The translations under genes and the position numbers were made by a program. A stretch of 6,143 bases of DNA, from the NCBI GenBank assembly GCA_027346925.1, contig DAIERH010000143.1, positions 1 to 6,143 on the forward strand, in the 5' to 3' direction. The notes below the pieces were generated by a model. It was not told where the DNA came from. It did not search any database and worked only from the letters and a program-made list of their open reading frames with translations. Of the stretch, positions 1 through 5,656 are shown in pieces; position 1 is the first letter of the stretch; every line of letters starts with the position of its first letter. The DNA is from Geobacter sp. (GTDB lineage: Bacteria; Desulfobacterota; Desulfuromonadia; Geobacterales; Pseudopelobacteraceae).

Positions 1-398
1 GGGATGGTGTCGCCGTAGACCCGCTTGCCTTCCTCGGCAAACCACTCGACGAACGAGTCGGCATAGGCGATCTCGCCCCTGGCTTCCGCCAGCGGTTTGC
101 CCTGCTCGGCGGTCATGATGACGGCCAGGTCCTCCTGGTTGGCCATCATCAACTCGAACCAGCGGCGCAGGATAACCGAGCGCTCCTTGGCCGTCCTGGC
201 CCGCCAGGCGGGCAGTGCCTTATTGGCGGCTTCGATGGCCCGGCGGGTCTCGTCGGCCCCCATCCGGGGGATGGTGCCCAGCATCTCCCCCGTGGCCGGG
301 TTCGTGACGTCGATGGTTGCACCGCTGTCCGCGGCCAGCCACTGGCCGTTCAGGTAGCAGCGCTGTTTCAGCAGGCTGGCGTCTTTCAGATTCAGCAT
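1..398 (-). CDS. gabD: Succinate-semialdehyde dehydrogenase, N-terminal part (cut by window edge)
   Basis: This is the first 132 codons of an aldehyde dehydrogenase superfamily enzyme that would oxidise succinate semialdehyde to succinate with NAD(P)+ in the cytoplasm, the last step of the GABA shunt. I read it by translating the minus strand from the ATG at 398-396. Recognisable GabD stretches are IDVTNPATGEMLG (about residues 29-41), MGADETRRAIEAAN (46-59), ALPAWRARTAKERS (61-74), MTAEQGKPLAEARGEI (95-110) and VEWFAEEGKRVYGDTI (117-132). These closely follow the E. coli GabD pattern as I know it. The catalytic Cys and Glu lie beyond the window, so activity cannot be judged. The start is supported by a GGAGG ribosome site (409-405) six bases upstream. 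It appears to have its own promoter. A related semialdehyde dehydrogenase (for example glutarate semialdehyde) cannot be excluded from the N-terminus alone. Confidence 0.9.
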   Translation of the reverse strand, partial: MLNLKDASLLKQRCYLNGQWLAADSGATIDVTNPATGEMLGTIPRMGADETRRAIEAANKALPAWRARTAKERSVILRRWFELMMANQEDLAVIMTAEQGKPLAEARGEIAYADSFVEWFAEEGKRVYGDTI

Positions 399-442
399 GG
401 ATAACCTCCGTCACAAGGAGTAGGTTCCGTGAGAGGGGACAA

Positions 443-471
443 ACTATAGCATCACCCGCGCCACTTGTCAC
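443..471 (-). promoter_or_regulatory. Sigma-70-type promoter for gabD
   Basis: On the minus strand a -35 box GTGACA (471-466) is followed after exactly 17 bases by a -10 box TATAGT (448-443). Each box matches consensus at five of six positions. A TGC immediately before the -10 gives an extended -10. Transcription would start near 436, leaving a leader of about 37 bases before the gabD ATG. The assignment rests on sequence pattern only. Confidence 0.6.
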
Positions 472-521
472 GGCCCGCGATAACCCGCGGCACCGAATGT
501 CCCTCCCTGGAAACCGGTTGC

Positions 522-557
522 AAAAAGGCCGGCCGCGATACGAGCGGACCGGCCTTT
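522..557 (-). terminator. Intrinsic terminator of the peptidyl-prolyl isomerase gene
   Basis: A GC-rich inverted repeat (arms 524-536 and 544-557, one bulged base at 548, 7-base loop) ends in a run of five T residues when read on the minus strand (526-522). It begins about 30 bases past the stop codon of the minus-strand isomerase gene, so it should end that transcript before the gabD promoter. On the plus strand the trailing T run is only three bases, so it is probably one-directional. Confidence 0.85.
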
Positions 558-585
558 AGCGGCATGGGGGGAGGCCGCGCGGGAC

Positions 586-1605
586 CTATTTCAACAACAT
601 ATCAATGGCGGCACCCTTCTTGGCTTCGGCCAGATAGGCATTTACCGCTGCCTGGACCTTCTGGTTCCTGAGGTATTCATCGATACTGGGGCGGACATCC
701 TTGAAGGCAACCGTTTGCGGGCCTTTTTTGTCAGTCAGTTTGATGATGTGATAACCGAACTGGGTTTCGACCACATCGCTCACTTCTCCCGGTTTGAGGG
801 CAAAGGCGGCCTTCTCGAAGGGGGGCACCATCTGCCCCTTGCCGAAATACCCCAGGTCTCCCCCCTGCTTGCTGCTGGGGCAGGTGGAGTTTTCCTTGGC
901 CAGGGTGGCGAAATCCGCGCCGGCGGTCAACTCCTTACGCAGTTTTTCCGCTTTTTCACGGGCCTTTTTCTTCTCCTCGGCAGTGGCCTTGGCATCCACG
1001 CCGCACAGGATATGGCTGGCGCGGACCGTCTCGCCACGCGTGAATTTGTCCTGGTTCTGGTCGTAGAACTTCCGGCTTTCCTCTTCAGGGACCGTGATCT
1101 TGGCGGCGATGGTCTGGTCGATGAAATTGGCAATGACCATATCCCGGCGGATAAACTCGCGCAACTCCTTCTCGTCCATATCCAGCGCCTTGATGGCCTT
1201 GGTGAAATCCTCGGCATTGGCGAAGCGGGCCTTGTCCTGGGCCACCCGGTCATCGACCTTCTTGTCCAGGTCCTTCACGGCGAGTTTCTGGCCCGCCTGA
1301 TAGAGCAGCTCCGCGGATATGAGTTGGGAGAGCGCCTCCTGATCGAATTCCTTCTGCTTCTCGGGGGGCACCTGCAGACCGCGCTGGCCCGACATGATGA
1401 CCTTTTCGGCCCGCCGCAGATCGCCCCTCCTGATGTCCGCGCCGTTTACCCTGGCAACAACCTCCGTGGCGTTCCGGACGACTTCAGCCGGCTTGGGTGA
1501 CGCGGCCTTCGGGACGGATTCGGCCGCCGACGCCAGGGACCCGAAACCGAGCAGGATGGCGGCAAAAAAACCAGCGGCGTGGATGGCGCGCTTTGTTCTG
1601 AACAT
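586..1605 (-). CDS. Secreted PpiC/SurA-type peptidyl-prolyl cis-trans isomerase
   Basis: The gene encodes a 339-residue parvulin-type foldase/chaperone that should act in the periplasm or on its membrane face, isomerising X-Pro bonds of exported proteins. Residues 1-27 form a signal peptide: basic MFRTKR, a hydrophobic core, then ASA before a likely cleavage site. Residues about 48-175 form a helical SurA-N-like chaperone domain (VVARVNGADIRRGDL, then ALSQLISAELLYQAG at 91-105). The parvulin domain spans about 193-292, with the family hallmarks RASHIL (195-200), GGDLGYFGKGQMVPPFEKAA (248-267) and GEVSDVVETQFGYHIIKL (273-290). The C-terminal 40 residues form another helix, as in SurA-like folds. 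No lipobox Cys is present, so it is probably soluble. The length is normal for single-parvulin relatives and shorter than SurA, which has two parvulin domains. AAGGAG (1619-1614) lies eight bases before the ATG. It is monocistronic, with its own promoter and terminator. The particular clients are unknown. Confidence 0.92.
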   Translation of the reverse strand: MFRTKRAIHAAGFFAAILLGFGSLASAAESVPKAASPKPAEVVRNATEVVARVNGADIRRGDLRRAEKVIMSGQRGLQVPPEKQKEFDQEALSQLISAELLYQAGQKLAVKDLDKKVDDRVAQDKARFANAEDFTKAIKALDMDEKELREFIRRDMVIANFIDQTIAAKITVPEEESRKFYDQNQDKFTRGETVRASHILCGVDAKATAEEKKKAREKAEKLRKELTAGADFATLAKENSTCPSSKQGGDLGYFGKGQMVPPFEKAAFALKPGEVSDVVETQFGYHIIKLTDKKGPQTVAFKDVRPSIDEYLRNQKVQAAVNAYLAEAKKGAAIDMLLK

Positions 1606-1639
1606 GGGAAAATCTCCTTGTCGAGTGTTGTGATCCGTT

Positions 1640-1667
1640 TTTATACCACATTTGAAGCAGATGTAAA
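1640..1667 (-). promoter_or_regulatory. Sigma-70-type promoter for the isomerase gene
   Basis: On the minus strand TTTACA (1667-1662) is followed after 16 bases by TATAAA (1645-1640), preceded by TGG as an extended -10. The predicted start near 1633 gives a leader of about 28 bases carrying the AAGGAG ribosome site. Its position directly upstream of the isomerase ATG supports the call. Confidence 0.6.
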
Positions 1668-1682
1668 AAGGTAAACATAGTT

Positions 1683-1711
1683 TTGACTTTCAAAGCCGTT
1701 TCGGATAGAGT
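1683..1711 (+). promoter_or_regulatory. Candidate promoter of the cheY-cheX operon
   Basis: TTGACT (1683-1688, five of six to consensus) is followed after 17 bases by TAGAGT (1706-1711, four of six). It is back to back with the isomerase promoter, and the two -35 regions are only about 15 bases apart. The predicted start near 1718 would place the 7-bp dyad at 1723-1739 at the very 5' end of the mRNA. The -10 is weak, so an activator or another sigma factor is possible. Confidence 0.4.
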
Positions 1712-1722
1712 TGGCACTGTTT

Positions 1723-1739
1723 TACGGCCATGGGCCGTA
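1723..1739. repeat. Short dyad in the cheY leader
   Basis: TACGGCC and its exact reverse complement GGCCGTA are separated by three bases (ATG). It sits just downstream of the proposed cheY promoter, so it could be an operator half-site pair or a 5'-end stem-loop. No function can be assigned from one copy. Confidence 0.4.
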
Positions 1740-1774
1740 GCGAGGACGCGCGGGGTCCGGCCGCCCTCGCGTAC

Positions 1775-1781
1775 GAGGAGG
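1775..1781 (+). promoter_or_regulatory. Ribosome binding site deciding the cheY start
   Basis: GAGGAGG is a near-perfect Shine-Dalgarno sequence. It lies three bases before the ATG at 1785 and nine bases before the in-frame ATG at 1791. Three bases is too tight, so 1791 is preferred. The in-frame upstream extension to a TTG at 1683 would begin inside the proposed -35 box and is not credible. Confidence 0.7.
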
Positions 1782-1790
1782 AACATGGGG

Positions 1791-2150
1791 ATGAAAAAGA
1801 TTCTGGTAGTCGATGACAGCCTCTCGGTGGCCCGTCAGCTGGAAAAGATCATCAACGAGTCCGGAGAATTCCGTTGCGTCGGGCATGCCAAAAACGGCGC
1901 GGAAGCCATCAAGATGAATCACACGGAGAATCCCGACATCATCTGCATGGACATGAACATGCCCGGCATGGACGGCCTGACGGCCCTGCGCAGCCTTGTT
2001 GTGCTGGACAAGGATGTCAAGGTGGTCATGGTCACCTCCCTGGGCGGAGTTGGGGACAAATTCACGGAGGCCCTCCGGCTGGGCGCGAAAAACGTCATCT
2101 CCAAACCGTTCGAGCCCGCGGGTGTCCTGCAAATCCTGCGGGATCTCTGA
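1791..2150 (+). CDS. CheY-like single-domain response regulator
   Basis: The gene encodes a 119-residue stand-alone receiver domain with no output domain. It would be phosphorylated by a histidine kinase and act by binding a partner, as CheY does in the cytoplasm. All receiver landmarks are present: the acidic pair D8-D9 in KKILVVDDS, phospho-acceptor D54 in ICMDMNMPGMDG, the switch Thr T82 in VMVTSLGG, and K105 in VISKPFEP. The length fits a complete single domain. The ATG at 1791 is chosen because of its distance from GAGGAGG; starting at 1785 would add only MG. The next gene, 46 bases on, carries a CheX-type phosphatase domain, so the two are probably co-transcribed, with the second dephosphorylating the first. 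No kinase or flagellar genes are visible here, so the cognate kinase is unknown. The SLGGVGD stretch after T82 resembles the receivers of chemotaxis-like systems, but that is a loose impression. Confidence 0.93.
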   Translation: MKKILVVDDSLSVARQLEKIINESGEFRCVGHAKNGAEAIKMNHTENPDIICMDMNMPGMDGLTALRSLVVLDKDVKVVMVTSLGGVGDKFTEALRLGAKNVISKPFEPAGVLQILRDL

Positions 2151-2196
2151 CAACAATCACGTAACCTAATCAATTTCAAGCAGGGGAATGGGACAT

Positions 2197-3063
2197 ATGG
2201 CCGTTAAATTCTTCGGGCAGTTTCTGGTGGAAAAAGGGCTTGTTTCCCGGGATGCGCTTCTCAAGGCAATCGATCTGCAGGAGCGGAAGAATCTCAAGAT
2301 GGGAGAAATGGCGGTATCAATGGGGTACGTCACCCAGGCCGACATCGACCGCGCCCACAACGCCCAGCTTTCCAGGGACATGAAACTGGGCGACCTGCTG
2401 GTGGAGATGGGCATCCTGACGCTCAGTCAGTTGAACGAGATCATCACCCGGCAGAAGAACACCCACCTGTACATCGGCGAGGCCCTGGTCCTGGTGGGCG
2501 CCCTGACCGGCGCGCAGTTGCAGCAGTATCTGGACGAGTTCAAGGCCGACCAGGCCCAGTACGTTGCCGACCGGATCGAGCTCCCCTGCGCCATCCCCAA
2601 CAGCCGGATTTGGGAGATGGCCGCCGACCTGACCTACAAGATGATCACCCGGGTGCTGGACATCCAGTTCAGGCCGGAAAAATGCCGTGTGGTCACCACC
2701 CTCGACACGAACTTCATGATGGCGGCCATGGACCTGAGCGGCGATGCGGAGGCCCGCTACCTCATCTCGGTGTCGGAGAACCTCCAGAAAAGGGTGGCCA
2801 AGGCCATCCTGCGGGAAGAGTCGGTGGAGGGCGAGCCGGCCGAGGTCCTGGAAGACACGGTCATGGAGTTCGTCAACGTGGTCTGCGGCAACGTGGCCGC
2901 CAAGGCATCCCAGATGGGCGCGATCATCAACATCAACCCGCCGGTCAGCATCCGTCCCGCGGCGACCGGCATCCAGGTGCCCGACGGACACACCGCCCTC
3001 TGCTTCCCCATCTACGTGGGCGAGGGGGAGAAGATGGAACTGATCCTGCTGGTGCGGCAGTAA
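2197..3063 (+). CDS. CheX-type phosphatase with N-terminal MshEN/GspE-N-like repeats
   Basis: The gene encodes a 288-residue two-part cytoplasmic protein. Residues 1-115 contain four tandem units of exactly 29 residues, with Gly at 7/36/65/94 and again at 14/43/72/101. Each unit reads roughly G-x2-L-x4-G-(L/Y/I/A)-(V/L)-T-x3-(L/I), and Gln closes units 1-3 at 28/57/86. A 24-residue motif plus 5-residue spacer is the architecture of MshEN (GspE N-terminal) domains, some of which bind cyclic-di-GMP. Residues about 135-288 resemble CheX/CheC phosphatases. The signature D-x3-E-x2-N is D220, E224, N227, followed about 21 residues later by P248-P249, and E and N are the expected catalytic residues against phospho-CheY. 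It sits 46 bases behind the CheY gene and before a terminator, which suggests that receiver is its substrate. An ATG at 2188 is in frame but lies one base after AGGGG, so 2197 is preferred. Nucleotide binding is inferred. Confidence 0.85.
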   Translation: MAVKFFGQFLVEKGLVSRDALLKAIDLQERKNLKMGEMAVSMGYVTQADIDRAHNAQLSRDMKLGDLLVEMGILTLSQLNEIITRQKNTHLYIGEALVLVGALTGAQLQQYLDEFKADQAQYVADRIELPCAIPNSRIWEMAADLTYKMITRVLDIQFRPEKCRVVTTLDTNFMMAAMDLSGDAEARYLISVSENLQKRVAKAILREESVEGEPAEVLEDTVMEFVNVVCGNVAAKASQMGAIININPPVSIRPAATGIQVPDGHTALCFPIYVGEGEKMELILLVRQ

Positions 3064-3092
3064 CTTCCCGCCCATCCGCCGAGTGAGAACCG

Positions 3093-3124
3093 AATGGCCA
3101 CGGCATAATACCGTGGCCATTTTG
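3093..3124 (+). terminator. Intrinsic terminator of the cheY-cheX operon
   Basis: A perfect 11-bp inverted repeat (3093-3103 with 3111-3121, 7-base loop) is followed by a T run at 3120-3123, about 30 bases past the CheX stop. The T tract is short, but the stem is strong and the position is right. Confidence 0.8.
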
Positions 3125-3137
3125 CTTTCTTCCCTCC

Positions 3138-3175
3138 AACGGATGAAAACTTTACCTGATTGGCGTCATCCGGTT
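3138..3175. repeat. Imperfect inverted repeat in the intergenic gap
   Basis: AACGGATGA (3138-3146) pairs with TCATCCGGTT (3166-3175) with one bulged base and a 19-base spacer. It lies after the operon terminator and before the next promoter, without a T tract. It may be a binding site, a relic or chance. The rest of the 219-base gap between the two genes holds only the terminator and promoter listed here. Confidence 0.3.
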
Positions 3176-3227
3176 CCCCCTCACCCTAGCCCTTGGCACA
3201 CATAGGCGTCGGGAGGAGCCGCACCCA

Positions 3228-3236
3228 TGGTATAAT
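3228..3236 (+). promoter_or_regulatory. Extended -10 promoter for the four-helix membrane protein
   Basis: TGG directly precedes a perfect TATAAT (3231-3236). No good -35 lies 16-18 bases upstream (the region is GC-rich), which is tolerated by extended -10 promoters. Transcription near 3243 would give a leader of about 40 bases to the ATG at 3283. Confidence 0.55.
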
Positions 3237-3272
3237 GTCCTCAAAGGCGGGGAGCGATCAGAGCCCCCGATC

Positions 3273-3277
3273 GGAGG
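3273..3277 (+). promoter_or_regulatory. Ribosome binding site deciding the membrane-protein start
   Basis: GGAGG lies five bases before the ATG at 3283. This fixes that start over the open frame reaching back to a TTG at 3193, which would lie upstream of the extended -10 promoter. Confidence 0.75.
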
Positions 3278-3282
3278 TCGCC

Positions 3283-3735
3283 ATGGTTCGGCACACCGAC
3301 ACCCCAGTCGCTGCACGGCGGCTGTTATCAGGTTTTATCGCAGGTTTTCTCGGCACCCTCGTCTTCCACCAACTGATGCTGGCGCTTCTCTGGCGCCTGG
3401 GCGTCGCGCCGTTCGCCCCCTTCCCCATGGCCCCCACCTGGCCGTTCGGGATTCCGGCCGTGTATTCGCTGGCATTCTGGGGAGGGGTGTGGGGTATCGC
3501 ATTCGCCCTGGCGGATGGCAGGTTTCCCCGTAAGGGCGGCTACTGGCTGGCGGTGTTCCTGTTCGGGGCCATCCTGCCGTCGCTCGTCGCCCTGCTGGTG
3601 GTGCTCCCCCTCAAGGGGCGCCCCATGGGGGGCGGCTGGCATCCCTCGCTGCTGGCAACGGCCTTTCTCATCAACGGCGCGTGGGGCGTCGGCACCGGGG
3701 TCGTCCTGAAGACCCTCTCCATCCGCCGCCGCTAA
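3283..3735 (+). CDS. Conserved four-helix inner-membrane protein of unknown function
   Basis: The gene encodes a 150-residue very hydrophobic protein with four predicted membrane helices at about 14-38, 58-78, 86-110 and 121-143, and basic ends (an N-terminal segment with R3, R12, R13, and a C-terminal RRR). Visible patterns include GFIAGFLGTLVFHQ (17-30), a proline-rich loop APFAPFPMAPTWPFGIP (42-58) and SLAFWGGVWG (62-71). I recognise this style, with its FHQ, PFG(I/V)P and AFWGG(L/V)WG motifs, from unnamed small membrane proteins of proteobacteria, but I know of no assigned function. It is transcribed alone, from an extended -10 promoter, after the chemotaxis operon terminator. No clear terminator is visible in the 71 bases between it and the convergent DUF1614 gene. 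Base composition still matches the left half of the window. Confidence 0.8.
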   Translation: MVRHTDTPVAARRLLSGFIAGFLGTLVFHQLMLALLWRLGVAPFAPFPMAPTWPFGIPAVYSLAFWGGVWGIAFALADGRFPRKGGYWLAVFLFGAILPSLVALLVVLPLKGRPMGGGWHPSLLATAFLINGAWGVGTGVVLKTLSIRRR

Positions 3736-3806
3736 CAACGTCCCCTCAGCCATCCTCGGCGAATTCCCTCTCACAAAGGACTTGAAAAACCCTAAGCCAA
3801 CACAAC

Positions 3807-4529
3807 TTACAAGCGTCCCTCGGCGCCTTCCCGGTATCGCCTACTTTTGCCCAAGAACAAACTTGCAAAGAGTACGGCAAGAATGCCGGTAAGAAAAACG
3901 CCATCGAAGGTACCCGCTCCTCCTATTGAGGCAACAGGCGCTCCCAACCCGCCTATCTTTCCGAGATTAAGGATGTCCGCCCCAAGAAGCGTCCCCATGC
4001 ACCCCGAAACGTACGCCAAAGCCGGTGCGAACCTTCTCGACAATATGACGGCAACAATGGTCGCCGCTATGGGCGGGATAAAAATGGGGACCGCGATACC
4101 CACCCCCCGCACCGGCGCTGCCATCATGTGAACCAAAACCGTCACTATGGCTACTCCCGCCATTGCCGGGCCGAAAAGCTTGTTCTTCACCGTGAGATAC
4201 ACGGATACCGCAGATGGAATAACAGCACCTCCAAAGTTTATGGCAACGACAGTTCCCTGCCCTTTCGTAAGCACGGGTATCATATGCCTTATTCCGAAAT
4301 AATCGACATATCCGAACATTACCATCTGTTCCGGGGGAAGTTCGAACAACGGAATGTTTATATAGCTGCCGAACAATGACAAGAACATGACGAGGAAAAG
4401 ATAGCGCTGGCCGATCCCGATTCTGTGATATGCATAACCGAGAATTCCTATCTCGATGAATGAGACAAGGAAAATGAACAGGAATACGAACAGTAATATT
4501 ATGGATACTGAAACCGGAAAATAGTGCAC
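3807..4529 (-). CDS. DUF1614-family polytopic membrane protein
   Basis: The gene encodes a 240-residue integral membrane protein with about six or seven hydrophobic helices (roughly 5-33, 42-62, 91-113, 119-138, 143-164, 168-187 and 208-228). The stretches GSYINIPLFELP (54-65), INFGGAVIPSAVSVYL (97-112), GADILNL (183-189) and GAPVASIGGAGTFDGVFLTG (196-215) match the style of DUF1614 proteins. These occur in archaea and bacteria and have no established function. The frame is open upstream to an ATG at 4646, but the added 39 residues are polar and lack a ribosome site. A GTG at 4529, six bases after TAAGG and just before the first helix, fits family proteins that begin at the helix. The gene is clearly less GC-rich than the genes to its left (a sampled 60-base line has 29 G+C), which suggests acquisition by transfer. 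No promoter was identified. A transporter-like role is possible but not shown. Confidence 0.8.
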   Translation of the reverse strand: MHYFPVSVSIILLFVFLFIFLVSFIEIGILGYAYHRIGIGQRYLFLVMFLSLFGSYINIPLFELPPEQMVMFGYVDYFGIRHMIPVLTKGQGTVVAINFGGAVIPSAVSVYLTVKNKLFGPAMAGVAIVTVLVHMMAAPVRGVGIAVPIFIPPIAATIVAVILSRRFAPALAYVSGCMGTLLGADILNLGKIGGLGAPVASIGGAGTFDGVFLTGILAVLFASLFLGKSRRYREGAEGRL

Positions 4530-4672
4530 GGTTGACCTTACCCCCTTTACAGAGCCACCAGAAACTCCCTTACCAACGAACCAACCTGTTGATTTAGCCG
4601 GTGTCCACCCTCTTTTGTGATCTAACGGCTTGCGCCCTTGACCCATCCGGGGCGCATCTCAGCCCCCGCCAG
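4530..4672. other. Unassigned spacer between the DUF1614 gene and the transposon
   Basis: I see no credible gene or RNA in this 143-base stretch. On the minus strand a short open frame comes out of the transposon repeat (reading LAGAEMRPGWVKGASR, then stop at about 4625). It could be the tail of a broken gene, but I do not recognise it. The left part is the non-family upstream extension of the DUF1614 frame. Chromosomal sequence disrupted by insertion is the simplest reading. Confidence 0.4.
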
Positions 4673-4697
4673 TGGGGTCAGGACTTGAAGATTTGAA
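4673..4697 (+). repeat. Left inverted repeat of the RAYT element
   Basis: This 25-base sequence begins TGGGGTCAGGACTTGAAG and recurs exactly, in reverse complement, at 5657-5681. The match stops at base 26 on the inner side. Read on the minus strand it contains the last codons (QIFKS) and the TGA stop of the transposase. Confidence 0.95.
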
Positions 4698-5634
4698 CTT
4701 TCAAGTCCTGCCGCAGCCGTTCCATTTTATCGGCAAGCCTTGAATCACGCTCCTGGCGTTTTTCAAGTCGCCTCACAGCGCATGTCAGCGTTGACGGATC
4801 TCGTCCCACCTGCCGCGCCAACTCCGTTAATTTGCCTCCGCTGAGTTCAAGTGTCGCCCATGCAGCGAGACTTCGGGCTTCGGAAGCCGCTCGCTCCTGT
4901 CCCTGAGTTCTGAGGCGTTCATCGCCTATTCCATAAAGCTTTTTTACAGCTTCAACCACTGCATTCACATCAGGCTTATGCTCCTGCAAGGTTTCTGACT
5001 TTGCAAGAACGACATCGATGAAGCTATCGTCTCCAAAGATGCGGCTATCAATGTTTTTCTCCCCGTGAAACTCCTCCCGTCGGCCGTCTGCGGCTCTCTC
5101 CCCCACAAACCCGGCGAACTTTACACGGGCCTCCCGAACGTTCTTGGAAAACTGCGAAAGAATCGAATCGGTGTTGAGCCAAGACAGGCTCTCTTTGCCG
5201 AGATATGCCCGGTGGCTGCTCCAACGGTGTTTTTCCGGTCGGTCAGTGATCCGCGCCCGTACCGGATTCAAATGGATGTAGGCCGCCAGTTCCAGGAGGT
5301 ATGCATCAGCATCAACCATGATTGCCTTGTATCTCCCCTGAAAAACATGACCTGATTTCTTATGACGCCAGTTGAACCACTGTGTGTACCGCAGGGATAC
5401 GTTCTGCATGATTTTTGAAAGGGAAATTTCACTTACCTGAACTGCCAGATGAATATGATTTGTCATCAGACAAAATGCATGAATTCTGTTTTGAAATCGC
5501 TCGCAAGATTTTTGGAGGATATCGTAGAAGCGATACCTATCCTTGTCATCAGCAAAAATATCCTGGTGGGCATTACCGCGAAGGATAACGTGGTAAATCG
5601 CTCCCGGCGTATGTATGCGAGGTTTGCGTGCCAT
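4678..5634 (-). CDS. REP-associated tyrosine transposase (Y1/HUH) with DnaA-like C-terminal domain
   Basis: The gene encodes a 318-residue single-strand DNA transposase. Residues about 8-135 form the Y1 (IS200-like) domain: YHVILRGNAHQDIF (14-27), the metal-binding HUH motif MTNHIHL (57-63, H60 and H62), a basic SGHVFQGRYKA segment (94-104) and AAYIHLNPVRA (117-127). Aligned by eye with E. coli RAYT, whose nucleophile is Y115 in DYIYINPV, the catalytic Tyr is probably Y119. WSSHRAYLG (138-146) is also typical of the family. Residues about 220-292 resemble the DnaA domain IV helix-turn-helix, especially LTELARQVGRDPSTLTCAVRRLE (269-291); family members with this extension are about this long. 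A coiled basic tail follows, and its last residues come from the terminal repeat. No frameshift or missing catalytic residue is seen, so it may be active. The ribosome site before the ATG at 5634 is weak (GGTGG, 13 bases away). Confidence 0.92.
   Translation of the reverse strand: MARKPRIHTPGAIYHVILRGNAHQDIFADDKDRYRFYDILQKSCERFQNRIHAFCLMTNHIHLAVQVSEISLSKIMQNVSLRYTQWFNWRHKKSGHVFQGRYKAIMVDADAYLLELAAYIHLNPVRARITDRPEKHRWSSHRAYLGKESLSWLNTDSILSQFSKNVREARVKFAGFVGERAADGRREEFHGEKNIDSRIFGDDSFIDVVLAKSETLQEHKPDVNAVVEAVKKLYGIGDERLRTQGQERAASEARSLAAWATLELSGGKLTELARQVGRDPSTLTCAVRRLEKRQERDSRLADKMERLRQDLKVQIFKS
4679..4710. repeat. Hairpin at the 3' end of the transposase gene
   Basis: CAGGACTTGAA (4679-4689) and its exact complement TTCAAGTCCTG (4700-4710) enclose a 10-base loop. 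The outer arm belongs to the 25-bp inverted repeat and the inner arm lies within the last codons of the gene. No matching hairpin exists at the other end. It may be the REP-like structure recognised by the transposase. It is not a normal terminator, since no T run follows. Confidence 0.7.
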
Positions 5635-5656
5635 GGATTAAAGCATACCACCCAAC

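Noticed and set aside
715..1500. Long plus-strand open frame (261 codons) opposite the isomerase gene
   Set aside because: It is antisense to a well-recognised parvulin with signal peptide, promoter, ribosome site and terminator. Its translation is a low-complexity mirror typical of GC-rich antisense frames.
1683..1790. N-terminal extension of the CheY-like protein from a TTG at 1683
   Set aside because: The extension is Arg-rich with no receiver homology, starts within the proposed -35 box, and ignores the strong GAGGAGG site at 1775-1781.
2317..3120. Long minus-strand open frame (267 codons) opposite the CheX gene
   Set aside because: It is rich in His, Asp and Gly in the manner of a shadow frame, has no ribosome site, and overlaps the operon terminator.
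3194..3210. Possible sigma-54 promoter (TGGCAC)
   Set aside because: The -24-like half is present, but no TTGCA-type -12 half lies at the right distance; the nearby TGGTATAAT is a better promoter.
3193..3282. Extension of the four-helix membrane protein from a TTG at 3193
   Set aside because: It would start upstream of the extended -10 promoter, and GGAGG five bases before the ATG at 3283 fits far better.
4530..4646. Extension of the DUF1614 protein to an ATG at 4646
   Set aside because: The 39 extra residues are polar, unlike the family start at the first helix, and have no ribosome site. The GTG at 4529 with TAAGG upstream is preferred.
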